Shown: positions 1 through 5,736 of the stretch, piece by piece
Position numbering within the stretch: the first letter of the stretch is position 1
How the letters are laid out: each line of letters opens with the position of its first letter
Origin: Planctomycetaceae bacterium
GTDB lineage: Bacteria > Planctomycetota > Planctomycetia > Planctomycetales > Planctomycetaceae
Reading direction: 5' to 3'
Length of the DNA: 7,819 nt
Assembly: GCA_020426125.1 (NCBI GenBank)
Contig: JAGQQQ010000207.1
Span: 1-7,819, forward strand
Made by a program: the position numbers and the translations under genes
The notes under the pieces: generated by a model
The model's database searches: none
The model's input: only the letters and a program-made list of their open reading frames with translations
What the model was told of the DNA's origin: nothing

Positions 1-3000
1 ATGGCCCGTTCATCACACTGGTGAAAACGGGCGAGGGGAACTTTTTCGAAATTGAGGGCACCGGGGGTTCTCGGACGGGACGGGTTCCTTTCGAACGAGT
101 ATTCGATCCCGCGCAGCAGCGAACCGTTGATCGAATTCGACTGGTCAATCTCGATACGGGCGAACCGCTCCTGAAGTACACTCAAACCGGCCGGTTCAAT
201 CTTGAAGTGTTCATTGAGAACTCGGACGCCGTGCTAGACGGCCTGACCGCCATCGGAGAAGTGGCGATTGCCGTGTTCCCGCGGCTCCAGGATGTCGGCG
301 TCAATCTCGGTGGCGAGATTGAGGGACAGATCCTGGGACTCGGAGCGAACGAATTCGACATCGTTCTCCCCACGTCTGGTTTTCAGGACACCAACGCCGC
401 AATTCCCGATGGGAACAATCCAGGGACATTCGTCGGCGATTTTCTGACCTCGACCGCGAATTCGATCGACTTCAGCAACGGCGGTCGATTCCTCATTCAA
501 GTCGCCGATGGAAACAACGGGCGACTGCTCATGCCCGTCGAACTGGGAGATCCCGAGTTCGATGGCATCCTCATTGATGCTCCTGAGTTCGTGCAACAGG
601 GCGTGAAGTTCGCCTTCTCTGCGACACTCACCGGCAATCTCCGAGACCGCGCGAATCAGTTTGACCAGTTCTTCGAACTGAGGCTCGATCTGGGCGATGG
701 CCGCATTTTCAACGTCACGCGACAGCCGCTCTCCGGTCGCACTTCGATGGACATCACCGATTCCAACGGACAACCGCTCGTACTCGGCGGCAGCAAAGTC
801 GCCTACGACGAAGACACTGGCGTCATCAGGTTTGTCAATGTCCTCGACCGGGATGAACGTCTCATCGCGCTAGAGCGACCCGGTGTGGCCGACATCCAGT
901 TGTTCGGCGAAGGGGGATTCGGGAATGCGATCATCGGTGTCAGCGACGTTCGCCCGTCTGTGAGTCCTCAACTAGAAGTCCGGAATGACGGTCAACTGCT
1001 CGGATTCATCGACATCTTCTCCCCAAAGGGAGTGCTGCTCCAGGCGAACGGCCAGATGATCAACGTCCCGCCGGGGCAACAACGAGTTCCCGCGAATCAA
1101 CTGGACCCCAACGCCAACGGCGGATTCATCGCGGGTCAGCAATTTGCCATCGCGCTTGATGAAAACGGGGAACCTGAAGTGACGACCACGTTTCAGACAT
1201 TCCTGAATACGGACGGAAATCGAGCCCCCGTTTTGTCGGATGTCCGAATTCAACAGGGAAACAACGGCTTTCAGATTTTCGGACGAGTCACGGATCCCGA
1301 TGGTGATCCCGTGACGCTGCAAGCCCGCCAGACCGATGGATCACCGTTGACGGGCGAGTTGCCCTTGAGCCAGGACGGTTCGTTCACCTTCGATTTTCCC
1401 GACGGAACGATCAGCGCCATCGTGGTTGCGTCGGACAACCGAGGGGCGGGCACACTACAACTCATCCATTTCGATCCATTGCTATTCACGCCAGCCAACT
1501 TCCCGATTGGCCCGGCGATCAATGGAGACGTCCAGGTGACATTTGAAAACGGTGTACTGCGATTGGAAGGAGATGATGACGGATCAGCAGTTGCCCTCTT
1601 CGATCTTGGTGACGGGAACACGATGGTGGTGGCCGTTGGAGGAACCACCATCAATGGTCAGTCAGGAGGAATTCTCGTTCAAAAACCGACGGACATGCAA
1701 TTCTCGGGATTTGACGGAGACGACTTCGTCGGGGTGTCCTCGAACGGAGTTCAAATTGTTGTTCCCGGAAATCTGACCGCAAAGCTGACCCCCGGTAATG
1801 ATCGGATCGAGATCGCCAACCAGATCATCCAAGGGGACCTCAACATTGATGTCGGCCCCAACGACGACGTGGTTGAATTCATGGACGTTCTCGTGCAGGG
1901 GACTAGCACAATCAATCTCGGAACAGGTTCGGATCACCTCATTGGCTCCCGATCGGACGACACCATCATCGTCAATGACGGTGGCAATACAATCGACGGG
2001 GGCCCAGGCTTTGACCGGCTCATCGTTCGCGCTGGGAACCGTCCCGTGACCGTGAATGGAAACATTGTCCAGATCGGCGACGATGCGCCCATCGTGCTGA
2101 CCAGCATTGAAGATGTGCAGATCTTTGAACCAGACGACGTTCTGCTCTTCGATCCGAATGCGACGACTGCCACCATCGGTCTAAGCGACGGAGACATCTT
2201 CACCTTCGTTGCTGGTCCAGACTGGTCAATGTTCGGTGTCAGCGGACTGCATCGAGGGGACTTCAACGGCGACTTCCGCGACGACATCGCCGGGATGAAT
2301 CAGGCCGGCCAACTCTGGGTCAGTCTGGGGACCGACGCCGGTGCGATGATCGCCCCTGAACTCTGGGGAAACTGGTCACCAGGAGCCAACCAGAATGACA
2401 TTCAGGTTGGAGACTTCAACAACGACGGTCTCGACGACGTCGCTGCTCGTGGGGCCGATGGCCGCTGGCGAATTCAACGATCAGATGGCATGGCATTCTC
2501 AGAAATCAGCGGTCCACGCTGGAACGTGGCCGGATTCCGCGATGGAGAGTCCGTCTCCGGAGACTTCAATGGTGACGGTTTCGACGACATTGCCCTTCGC
2601 CAGTCAATTGGCAACTGGTTCGTGGCATTCGGCAACGCCAGTAGTTTTCTGACCCGCTTCGTTGGCCGGTGGAACGAAGCGGCCAACTGGCAAGACATCC
2701 ATGCGGCCGACGCCAATGGCGATGGAGAATCGGACATCATTGCCAAGACAGCCACAGGCGCCTGGTTCATCCTGGACCTGAACTCAACGACACTCAGGCT
2801 CTCCACCCGGTTCTGGGGAACGTGGAGTGCAACCCTGACGTTCGAGGAGGTGACCGTCGCGGACTTCAATGGAGACGGCAAAGACGACGTTGCCGCCTAT
2901 GACAACCGTGGGATCTGGTGGATGACCGCCGGCAACGATGCTGGAGTCTCGCGTACACAAAGTCTGACCCGTTGGAGTGCGGTTGCCGACTGGACGTCCA

Positions 3001-3173
3001 CCATCGGCGACTTCAACGGAGACGGACTTGTTGACATCATCGGCTACCAGCGAAACTCTGGCCAGTTCTGGGGACTCCTGAATCTCGGGAACGGCAGGCT
3101 CAGCGCCACCGACTTCTTTGGTGTGACTGCGGTCATTCAAAGCGGCAGTTTGTTTTCAGGGCGACTGGCCTGA
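1..3173 (+). CDS. Large exported FG-GAP/VCBS-repeat protein, 5' end outside window
   Basis: The frame is open from base 3 to the TGA at 3171-3173, giving 1056 visible residues. The GTG at 21 is unlikely to be the true start: no ribosome binding site or signal peptide is visible and the frame runs on to the window edge, so the N-terminus is missing. Numbering from the GTG codon, residues 1-390 are beta-rich with no recognised domain. Residues about 400-485 open with NRAPVL and contain DPDGDPV, typical of cadherin/Ig-like modules. Residues about 565-670 are Asp/Gly-rich (GTGSDHLIG, SDDTI, NTIDGG), resembling hemolysin-type RTX calcium repeats. Residues about 735-1025 carry six FG-GAP/VCBS-like repeats. 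Such proteins are usually secreted or surface-bound and fold as calcium-stabilised beta structures. Adhesion or matrix function is inferred; no catalytic motif is visible. There is no clear terminator downstream. Confidence 0.9.
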   Translation, partial: GPFITLVKTGEGNFFEIEGTGGSRTGRVPFERVFDPAQQRTVDRIRLVNLDTGEPLLKYTQTGRFNLEVFIENSDAVLDGLTAIGEVAIAVFPRLQDVGVNLGGEIEGQILGLGANEFDIVLPTSGFQDTNAAIPDGNNPGTFVGDFLTSTANSIDFSNGGRFLIQVADGNNGRLLMPVELGDPEFDGILIDAPEFVQQGVKFAFSATLTGNLRDRANQFDQFFELRLDLGDGRIFNVTRQPLSGRTSMDITDSNGQPLVLGGSKVAYDEDTGVIRFVNVLDRDERLIALERPGVADIQLFGEGGFGNAIIGVSDVRPSVSPQLEVRNDGQLLGFIDIFSPKGVLLQANGQMINVPPGQQRVPANQLDPNANGGFIAGQQFAIALDENGEPEVTTTFQTFLNTDGNRAPVLSDVRIQQGNNGFQIFGRVTDPDGDPVTLQARQTDGSPLTGELPLSQDGSFTFDFPDGTISAIVVASDNRGAGTLQLIHFDPLLFTPANFPIGPAINGDVQVTFENGVLRLEGDDDGSAVALFDLGDGNTMVVAVGGTTINGQSGGILVQKPTDMQFSGFDGDDFVGVSSNGVQIVVPGNLTAKLTPGNDRIEIANQIIQGDLNIDVGPNDDVVEFMDVLVQGTSTINLGTGSDHLIGSRSDDTIIVNDGGNTIDGGPGFDRLIVRAGNRPVTVNGNIVQIGDDAPIVLTSIEDVQIFEPDDVLLFDPNATTATIGLSDGDIFTFVAGPDWSMFGVSGLHRGDFNGDFRDDIAGMNQAGQLWVSLGTDAGAMIAPELWGNWSPGANQNDIQVGDFNNDGLDDVAARGADGRWRIQRSDGMAFSEISGPRWNVAGFRDGESVSGDFNGDGFDDIALRQSIGNWFVAFGNASSFLTRFVGRWNEAANWQDIHAADANGDGESDIIAKTATGAWFILDLNSTTLRLSTRFWGTWSATLTFEEVTVADFNGDGKDDVAAYDNRGIWWMTAGNDAGVSRTQSLTRWSAVADWTSTIGDFNGDGLVDIIGYQRNSGQFWGLLNLGNGRLSATDFFGVTAVIQSGSLFSGRLA
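2214..3092 (+). repeat. Six ~50-residue FG-GAP/VCBS-type calcium-binding repeats
   Basis: Six Asp-rich loops begin at residues 747, 798, 848, 897, 948 and 997 of the protein, counted from the GTG at 21. They read DFNGDFRDD, DFNNDGLDD, DFNGDGFDD, DANGDGESD, DFNGDGKDD and DFNGDGLVD. The 49-51 residue period is very even. Each loop is preceded by a Trp-containing strand (for example GPDWS, WGNWS, GPRWN, VGRWN, WGTWS, LTRWS) about 10-20 residues upstream. DxNxDGxxD loops are the known calcium ligands of FG-GAP/VCBS blades, so a calcium-bound beta-propeller-like C-terminal domain is likely. The first and fourth loops are the least canonical. Confidence 0.85.
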
Positions 3174-3222
3174 ACGTGAATCTTGAAGCATTTAAGGACA
3201 CAACCTGTCAGCTTATCGCAGG

Positions 3223-3330
3223 GTCTCTTGACAATCCGAAATCCCAGATGAGCAATCACTCCGAGACAAGAGAGTTCGCGTGTTGCCGGTTAACGCCACT
3301 GAGACATCTTGAAAAATGTCTCAATGTCTC
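3223..3330. repeat. Cluster of five GTCTC/GAGAC motifs with hairpin and tandem octamer
   Basis: GTCTC or GAGAC occurs at 3223, 3263, 3301, 3318 and 3326. TGAGACAT (3300-3307) and ATGTCTCA (3316-3323) form a perfect 8-bp inverted repeat with an 8-nt spacer. AATGTCTC is repeated head to tail at 3315-3322 and 3323-3330. TCTCTTG (3224-3230) is inverted as CAAGAGA at 3267-3273. The proposed ATG of the 59-aa ORF lies in the right arm of the hairpin. This could be an operator, the end of a decayed mobile element, or chance. Confidence 0.4.
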
Positions 3331-3495
3331 TTCCGAAGAGCGTCCGAACCGCTCCAGGACGAACTCCGGGCAGAAGCGAAATCGCTGGATGCCGCCCGAA
3401 GAAAACGAGAACGGGATCTCAGTCGGGTGCAAAAGCAGGTCGCGAAACTCCAGCAGCTGGAAACCGATCTCATCGAACGGATGCGGGAAGTGTAG
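3316..3495 (+). CDS. Small charged coiled-coil protein, 59 aa, unknown function
   Basis: An ATG at 3316 opens a 59-codon frame ending in TAG at 3493-3495; a TGA at 3310-3312 in the same frame blocks any longer start. The product begins MSQCLFRRASEPLQDEL and continues as one amphipathic, Arg/Lys/Glu-rich stretch with heptad-like Leu and Val spacing (VQKQVAKLQQLETDLIERM), so a single long coiled coil is likely. Codon third positions are strongly G/C, as expected of a real gene here. No Shine-Dalgarno sequence is visible, and the start codon lies inside a hairpin arm. I do not recognise a family. It may be an intact small protein or the C-terminal scrap of a larger decayed gene. A strong hairpin lies 31 nt after the stop. 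Confidence 0.4.
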   Translation: MSQCLFRRASEPLQDELRAEAKSLDAARRKRERDLSRVQKQVAKLQQLETDLIERMREV

Positions 3496-3526
3496 CGGCT
3501 GTCGTGGCGCTGCCGGGTTAAGGATC

Positions 3527-3556
3527 GCGGCGAACGGTCCCCGAACCGTTCGCCGC
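3527..3556. terminator. Strong 12-bp perfect hairpin, no U-tract
   Basis: GCGGCGAACGGT (3527-3538) and ACCGTTCGCCGC (3545-3556) are perfect inverted repeats separated by the 6-nt loop CCCCGA. The hairpin is GC-rich and lies 31 nt after the stop of the 59-aa ORF. No T-run follows on either strand, so it is not a canonical intrinsic terminator. It could stabilise a transcript end, act in Rho-assisted termination, or be a protein-binding palindrome. Confidence 0.5.
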
Positions 3557-3596
3557 ATTGGGGAATCTGTTTATCACCATCCACAATCTCTTCAAA

Positions 3597-3740
3597 ATGA
3601 AACGTGCCATACCTGCTCTTCACCACCATCCACGTGGCGATCTGACGACCGAGGATCGTCGCCAGGAAGTTGTTCGCATCTTTGCAATGGCAGCCATTCG
3701 CTGTTGCCAGTGGAACCGGCGATATTCCACTCCTACTTAA
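3597..3740 (+). CDS. Possible 47-aa orphan protein
   Basis: The ATG at 3597 gives 47 codons ending in TAA at 3738-3740. The segment DLTTEDRRQEVVRIFAMAAI resembles, from memory and unchecked, short ORFs found beside phage-like serine recombinases in planctomycetes and proteobacteria, with a pattern like RRxEVAxILAxAVxR. No recombinase is present here, so if this is real it is an orphaned or decaying companion gene. The ribosome binding site is poor. The open frame can be extended to an ATG at 3558, but the extra 13 residues look less protein-like. Function is unknown and this call is tentative. Confidence 0.27.
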   Translation: MKRAIPALHHHPRGDLTTEDRRQEVVRIFAMAAIRCCQWNRRYSTPT

Positions 3741-3850
3741 TCGGAGATCTGTTCGCCGTTGCAAGAGAACCGTCATATGGGACAGAAGCCGATGCCAGCT
3801 TCGATCAGCAACCTGAAGACGCAGGCATGACAATACGGACGGCATGGCGA

Positions 3851-3882
3851 CCGCTCCGTGCATTGAGTGACTCCCGGAGCGG
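3851..3882 (-). terminator. Possible hairpin after the 75-aa gene
   Basis: CCGCTCCG (3851-3858) and CGGAGCGG (3875-3882) are perfect 8-bp inverted repeats with a 16-nt spacer. On the minus strand this lies about 11 nt after the TGA of the 75-aa gene at 3894. The stem is GC-rich, but the loop is long and no U-tract follows, so it is at best a weak or Rho-linked transcript end. Confidence 0.3.
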
Positions 3883-3893
3883 ATCAAGTGGAA

Positions 3894-4121
3894 TCAGCCC
3901 GTCGTGGAGACCATTTCATTGTGCCATCGCATCAACTCGATCTCTTCGTCCGTCGTGGGTCGCACGATCCTGATCTCGACCGGGACCTCACGACCGAGGC
4001 CTTCTCGCAGGGCGGCATATCGATCAGAGAGCGCCGCCTGTCCCCGGGTGCGGGCCTCCTGTTCGTTGGCGGCCTCCACCAGGACGTAGCGGGCGAGCGT
4101 GGCGACGTATAATGTGGTCAT
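3894..4121 (-). CDS. Conserved-looking 75-aa protein of unknown function
   Basis: The start is the ATG at 4119-4121. On the minus strand it is preceded by AAAGGAG with a 6-nt gap, a near-ideal Shine-Dalgarno spacing. The frame is open for 19 more codons upstream, but that extension would pass through the ribosome binding site. It ends with TGA at 3894-3896 and gives a soluble 75-residue protein. The N-terminus MTTLYVATLARYVLVEA looks like a beta strand. It is followed by an Ala/Arg/Glu-rich helix (NEQEARTRGQAALSDRYAAL), a second strand (VPVEIRIVRP) and a helix ending EEIELMRWHNEM. There is no signal peptide, membrane segment or catalytic motif. The compact beta-alpha-beta-alpha pattern and strong RBS argue for a real gene, possibly part of the accessory region's cargo. 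I do not recognise a named family. Confidence 0.75.
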   Translation of the reverse strand: MTTLYVATLARYVLVEAANEQEARTRGQAALSDRYAALREGLGREVPVEIRIVRPTTDEEIELMRWHNEMVSTTG

Positions 4122-4379
4122 GCTTTTCTCCTTTCGTGGAGGGCTTGGTCTCCGTGCCTGATGACACATGAGCCACATTCCGGACGCGAAATCAAGCGAT
4201 GTTGTGCATTCTAAGAAAACTGACAGGCGACGCAGCGTTCTTTGCGACAGGAGAAACGTCCTCGACTTCTTTGATGGCGACGGCTCTTTCCGAATGGCCG
4301 CGTCAACCGGCGTTTCTGATGGAACTTGACTCGCTTCAATTCAATGTGACCGTACAGCAATCAGTGCAACACGCACAGA

Positions 4380-4772
4380 TCAGGCGGAGTCGGCATGATC
4401 ACGCAGAAACTCGGCCACGGCCTGCTTGTCCGCCTGTCCGTTGGCCACCGCCATCGTGATGTCGTACAGCGCTCCTGCGGGGGCATTGAACTCCATCCCA
4501 TTCAGTTCCAGGAACAGCAAGGCTGCGACCGCCCCGGTCCGTTTGTTGCCGTCGACAAACGGATGGTTCTGCACCAGGTGGTACAGGTAAGCAGCAGCCA
4601 TTTCAAATGGAAACTGATGCAGCCACTGGCCTTCGAAGCTGGCAATTGGCTGTGACAACGCCGATTCGAGCAGTCCGAGATCACGGACGCCAGGATCACC
4701 CCCGTACCGCTGGATCTGATCCCAATGCGCGAACAGGACATCGCCGCTCGACAGAAAGTCGATGTCGTCCAT
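4380..4772 (-). CDS. doc: Doc (death-on-curing) family toxin, Fic fold
   Basis: 130 residues, close to the usual Doc length of about 125-135. The Fic/Doc active-site motif HPFVDGNKR is at residues 70-78, followed by TG. The N-terminal stretch RYGGDPGVRDLGLLESAL (from residue 22) is the usual Doc signature around the substrate cleft. In the founding member, phage P1 Doc, this fold is a kinase that phosphorylates elongation factor EF-Tu and halts translation. All recognisable motif residues are present, so the toxin should be active. The ATG at 4770-4772 directly follows the TAG of the antitoxin gene with no gap, and only a weak GGAA stands in for a ribosome binding site, so translation is probably coupled to the antitoxin. 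The two genes are in the same frame. No terminator is evident in the 258 bp that follow. Confidence 0.93.
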   Translation of the reverse strand: MDDIDFLSSGDVLFAHWDQIQRYGGDPGVRDLGLLESALSQPIASFEGQWLHQFPFEMAAAYLYHLVQNHPFVDGNKRTGAVAALLFLELNGMEFNAPAGALYDITMAVANGQADKQAVAEFLRDHADSA

Positions 4773-5000
4773 CTATTGCGCCAATCGTTCCAGGTCCTCA
4801 CCGAACTTCTGGTTGATCTTATCCAGAGACGCCTGCAGCTGGCGTTGCCGGCGCTTATCGCGGATTGGCCGAATCAGGATCACATCGCCGTTGGTGGTTA
4901 GTTCCAGTGGCGTTTCTGCCGTGATCTGGAGCATCTCCAGGATCGGCTTGTCAATGACGAGCGCCAGACTGTTGCCATGCTTGATCAAGGTCTTGTTCAT
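4773..5000 (-). CDS. AbrB/MazE-type antitoxin of the Doc module
   Basis: The start is the ATG at 4998-5000, with GGAGG (5007-5011 on the plus strand as CCTCC) 6 nt upstream on the coding strand. An upstream open stretch exists in the frame but lacks protein character and runs through the promoter. The product has 75 residues. Residues 1-45 (MNKTLIKHGNSLALVIDKP, then an ILEMLQI helix and a GDVILIRPI strand) match the swapped-hairpin AbrB/MazE/SpoVT DNA-binding domain. The C-terminal 30 residues are highly charged and helical, the usual toxin-neutralising tail. The role is to bind and inhibit the downstream Doc toxin and, with it, to repress its own promoter. Classical P1 Doc pairs with a Phd-type antitoxin; here the partner is AbrB-like. 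The perfect palindrome at 5017-5035 is the obvious operator. Confidence 0.9.
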   Translation of the reverse strand: MNKTLIKHGNSLALVIDKPILEMLQITAETPLELTTNGDVILIRPIRDKRRQRQLQASLDKINQKFGEDLERLAQ

Positions 5001-5016
5001 GCAATCCCTCCTCGCG

Positions 5017-5035
5017 GTATACACACAGTGTATAC
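5017..5035. promoter_or_regulatory. 19-bp perfect palindrome, likely TA operator
   Basis: GTATACAC-ACA-GTGTATAC is a perfect 8-bp inverted repeat around a 3-nt centre. It lies 16 nt upstream of the antitoxin start codon and overlaps the proposed -10 element. AbrB/MazE-type antitoxins bind palindromes of this kind at their own promoters, so autorepression by the antitoxin-toxin complex is inferred. Confidence 0.75.
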
Positions 5036-5056
5036 GTTGAATTGGGGATCGAACAA
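5029..5056 (-). promoter_or_regulatory. Candidate promoter of the toxin-antitoxin operon
   Basis: On the minus strand TTGTTC (plus 5051-5056) is followed after 16 bp by TATACA (plus 5029-5034), a reasonable sigma-70-like -35/-10 pair. The -10 lies inside the palindromic operator, which suits repression by the antitoxin. The promoter lies about 35 bp downstream of the intron's 3' boundary. Confidence 0.5.
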
Positions 5057-5089
5057 GAGCACTTGCGATCAAGCGATGCTCCTCGCCCC

Positions 5090-5155
5090 ATCGGGATAGG
5101 AGGGAGTGATCCCCCCTCCCACACCACCGGGCGTACGGGTCCGTACCACGGCGGT
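5090..5155 (-). ncRNA. Group II intron domain V/VI-like 3' end
   Basis: On the minus strand 5155-5123 folds as a 33-nt hairpin: ACCGCCG pairs with CGGTGGT (one G-U) at the base, and GTACG pairs with CGTAC above, with unpaired bases on the 3' side between them, as in domain V. The next segment (about 5120-5090) folds as a second stem of G-runs against CTCCCTCC, with a bulged A seven bases before the 3' end, as expected for the domain VI branch point. The bases just after the maturase stop therefore look structurally preserved. Confidence 0.65.
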
Positions 5156-5163
5156 TCGGCTGG

Positions 5164-5730
5164 TTAAGAGGCATTGATGGCCAGTGAAGGGAGTCCCAGG
5201 GACTTCCAGAACTTTCCAGGTAAGGCAAAATTCAAAACAGGGCTGCGGCTCAGACGCCACACGCTGTGGCTGCTGCCGGCGGATTGGGCGGCGAGGTCAT
5301 GGCTGACGCCGCGTTGCCTCAACTCCCGAAACCGCACCGTGCCGAGTTTCCAACGTTTCCACAGCAAGGCACGCAGCCTGCGGTGGAGCCAGCTTTCCAG
5401 GTCACGCAGGACAATCTGGGTTTCACAGAAACCGAAGTAGCCCAACCAGCCACGCATGTAGCGGGTCAGTTCTCCGATCACGTCTCCCAACGTGCATCCG
5501 CGAGTGCGGCGGGTCAGTTCGCGGATACGCTTCTTGAACCGGTCGATCGAGGCCGGAGCGATACGTCGCTTCGGCTGTCGATGGTTCGTGAAGCTGAATC
5601 ACAGGAACTTCCGCTGCCAGGGACGAGCCACGGCACTCTTCTCTCGATTCACTTTCAGCCGAAATTTGCGTTCCACGAACCGTGTCACGCTGTCCAGCGT
5701 CCGCTGAGCAGCACGCTGGCTGCGAACGTC
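5164..5730 (-). pseudogene. ltrA: Group II intron reverse transcriptase/maturase, truncated and nonsense-mutated
   Basis: The recognisable protein begins about 5730 on the minus strand with DVRSQRAAQRTLDSV. It continues through RKFRLKVNREKSAVARPW and then meets an in-frame TGA at 5599-5601, where intron maturases normally have the Gly of a KFLGF-type motif. After the stop the same frame resumes with FSFTNHR and the maturase/thumb sequence RYMRGWLGYFGFCET and WLHRRLRALLWKRWK, and ends ...LPSLAINAS with TAA at 5164. About 188 codons remain of a usual 420-480, and the whole N-terminal RT part including the YADD catalytic box is absent. The longest clean frame from an ATG starts at 5490. The gene therefore has both a deletion and a nonsense change and cannot make an active reverse transcriptase. 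The C-terminal motif is nevertheless well preserved. Confidence 0.88.
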
Positions 5731-5736
5731 AATTTC

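Larger units (their letters stand above)
3174..3893. other. Weakly coding 720-bp interval between convergent genes
   Basis: This gap lies between the rightward giant gene and the leftward small gene at 3894. It contains a cluster of GAGAC/GTCTC motifs, two short rightward ORFs with protein-like composition, and a strong hairpin, all listed separately. Longer open frames here on both strands have unnatural composition, rich in Ser, Arg and Cys, and are not supported. I see no T-rich intrinsic terminator for the giant gene. The pattern fits an accessory region with decayed genes. Confidence 0.5.

Noticed and set aside
21..23. GTG as the real start of the giant protein
   Set aside because: There is no RBS, no signal peptide, and the frame is open to the window edge. 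An exported repeat protein of this kind should start further upstream.
234..773. A 179-codon minus-strand frame inside the giant gene
   Set aside because: It is antisense to a continuous coding frame with consistent domain structure. The GC-rich codon pattern of the real gene opens this mirror frame.
3321..3887. A 188-codon open frame on the minus strand
   Set aside because: The composition is unlike a folded protein (long Ser/Arg runs) and it lies antisense to the more protein-like 59-aa and 47-aa frames.
3176..3973. A 265-codon open frame on the plus strand
   Set aside because: The translation is rich in Ser, Arg and Cys with no domain-like pattern. It overlaps the better-supported leftward 75-aa gene and both small ORFs, and has no RBS.
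4191..5078. 11-bp direct repeat ATCAAGCGATG at 4191-4201 and 5068-5078 flanking the toxin-antitoxin module
   Set aside because: It would be attractive as an insertion footprint, but by simple counting several 11-bp matches are expected by chance in a window of this size. The flanks do not extend the match, and no integrase or end repeats accompany it.
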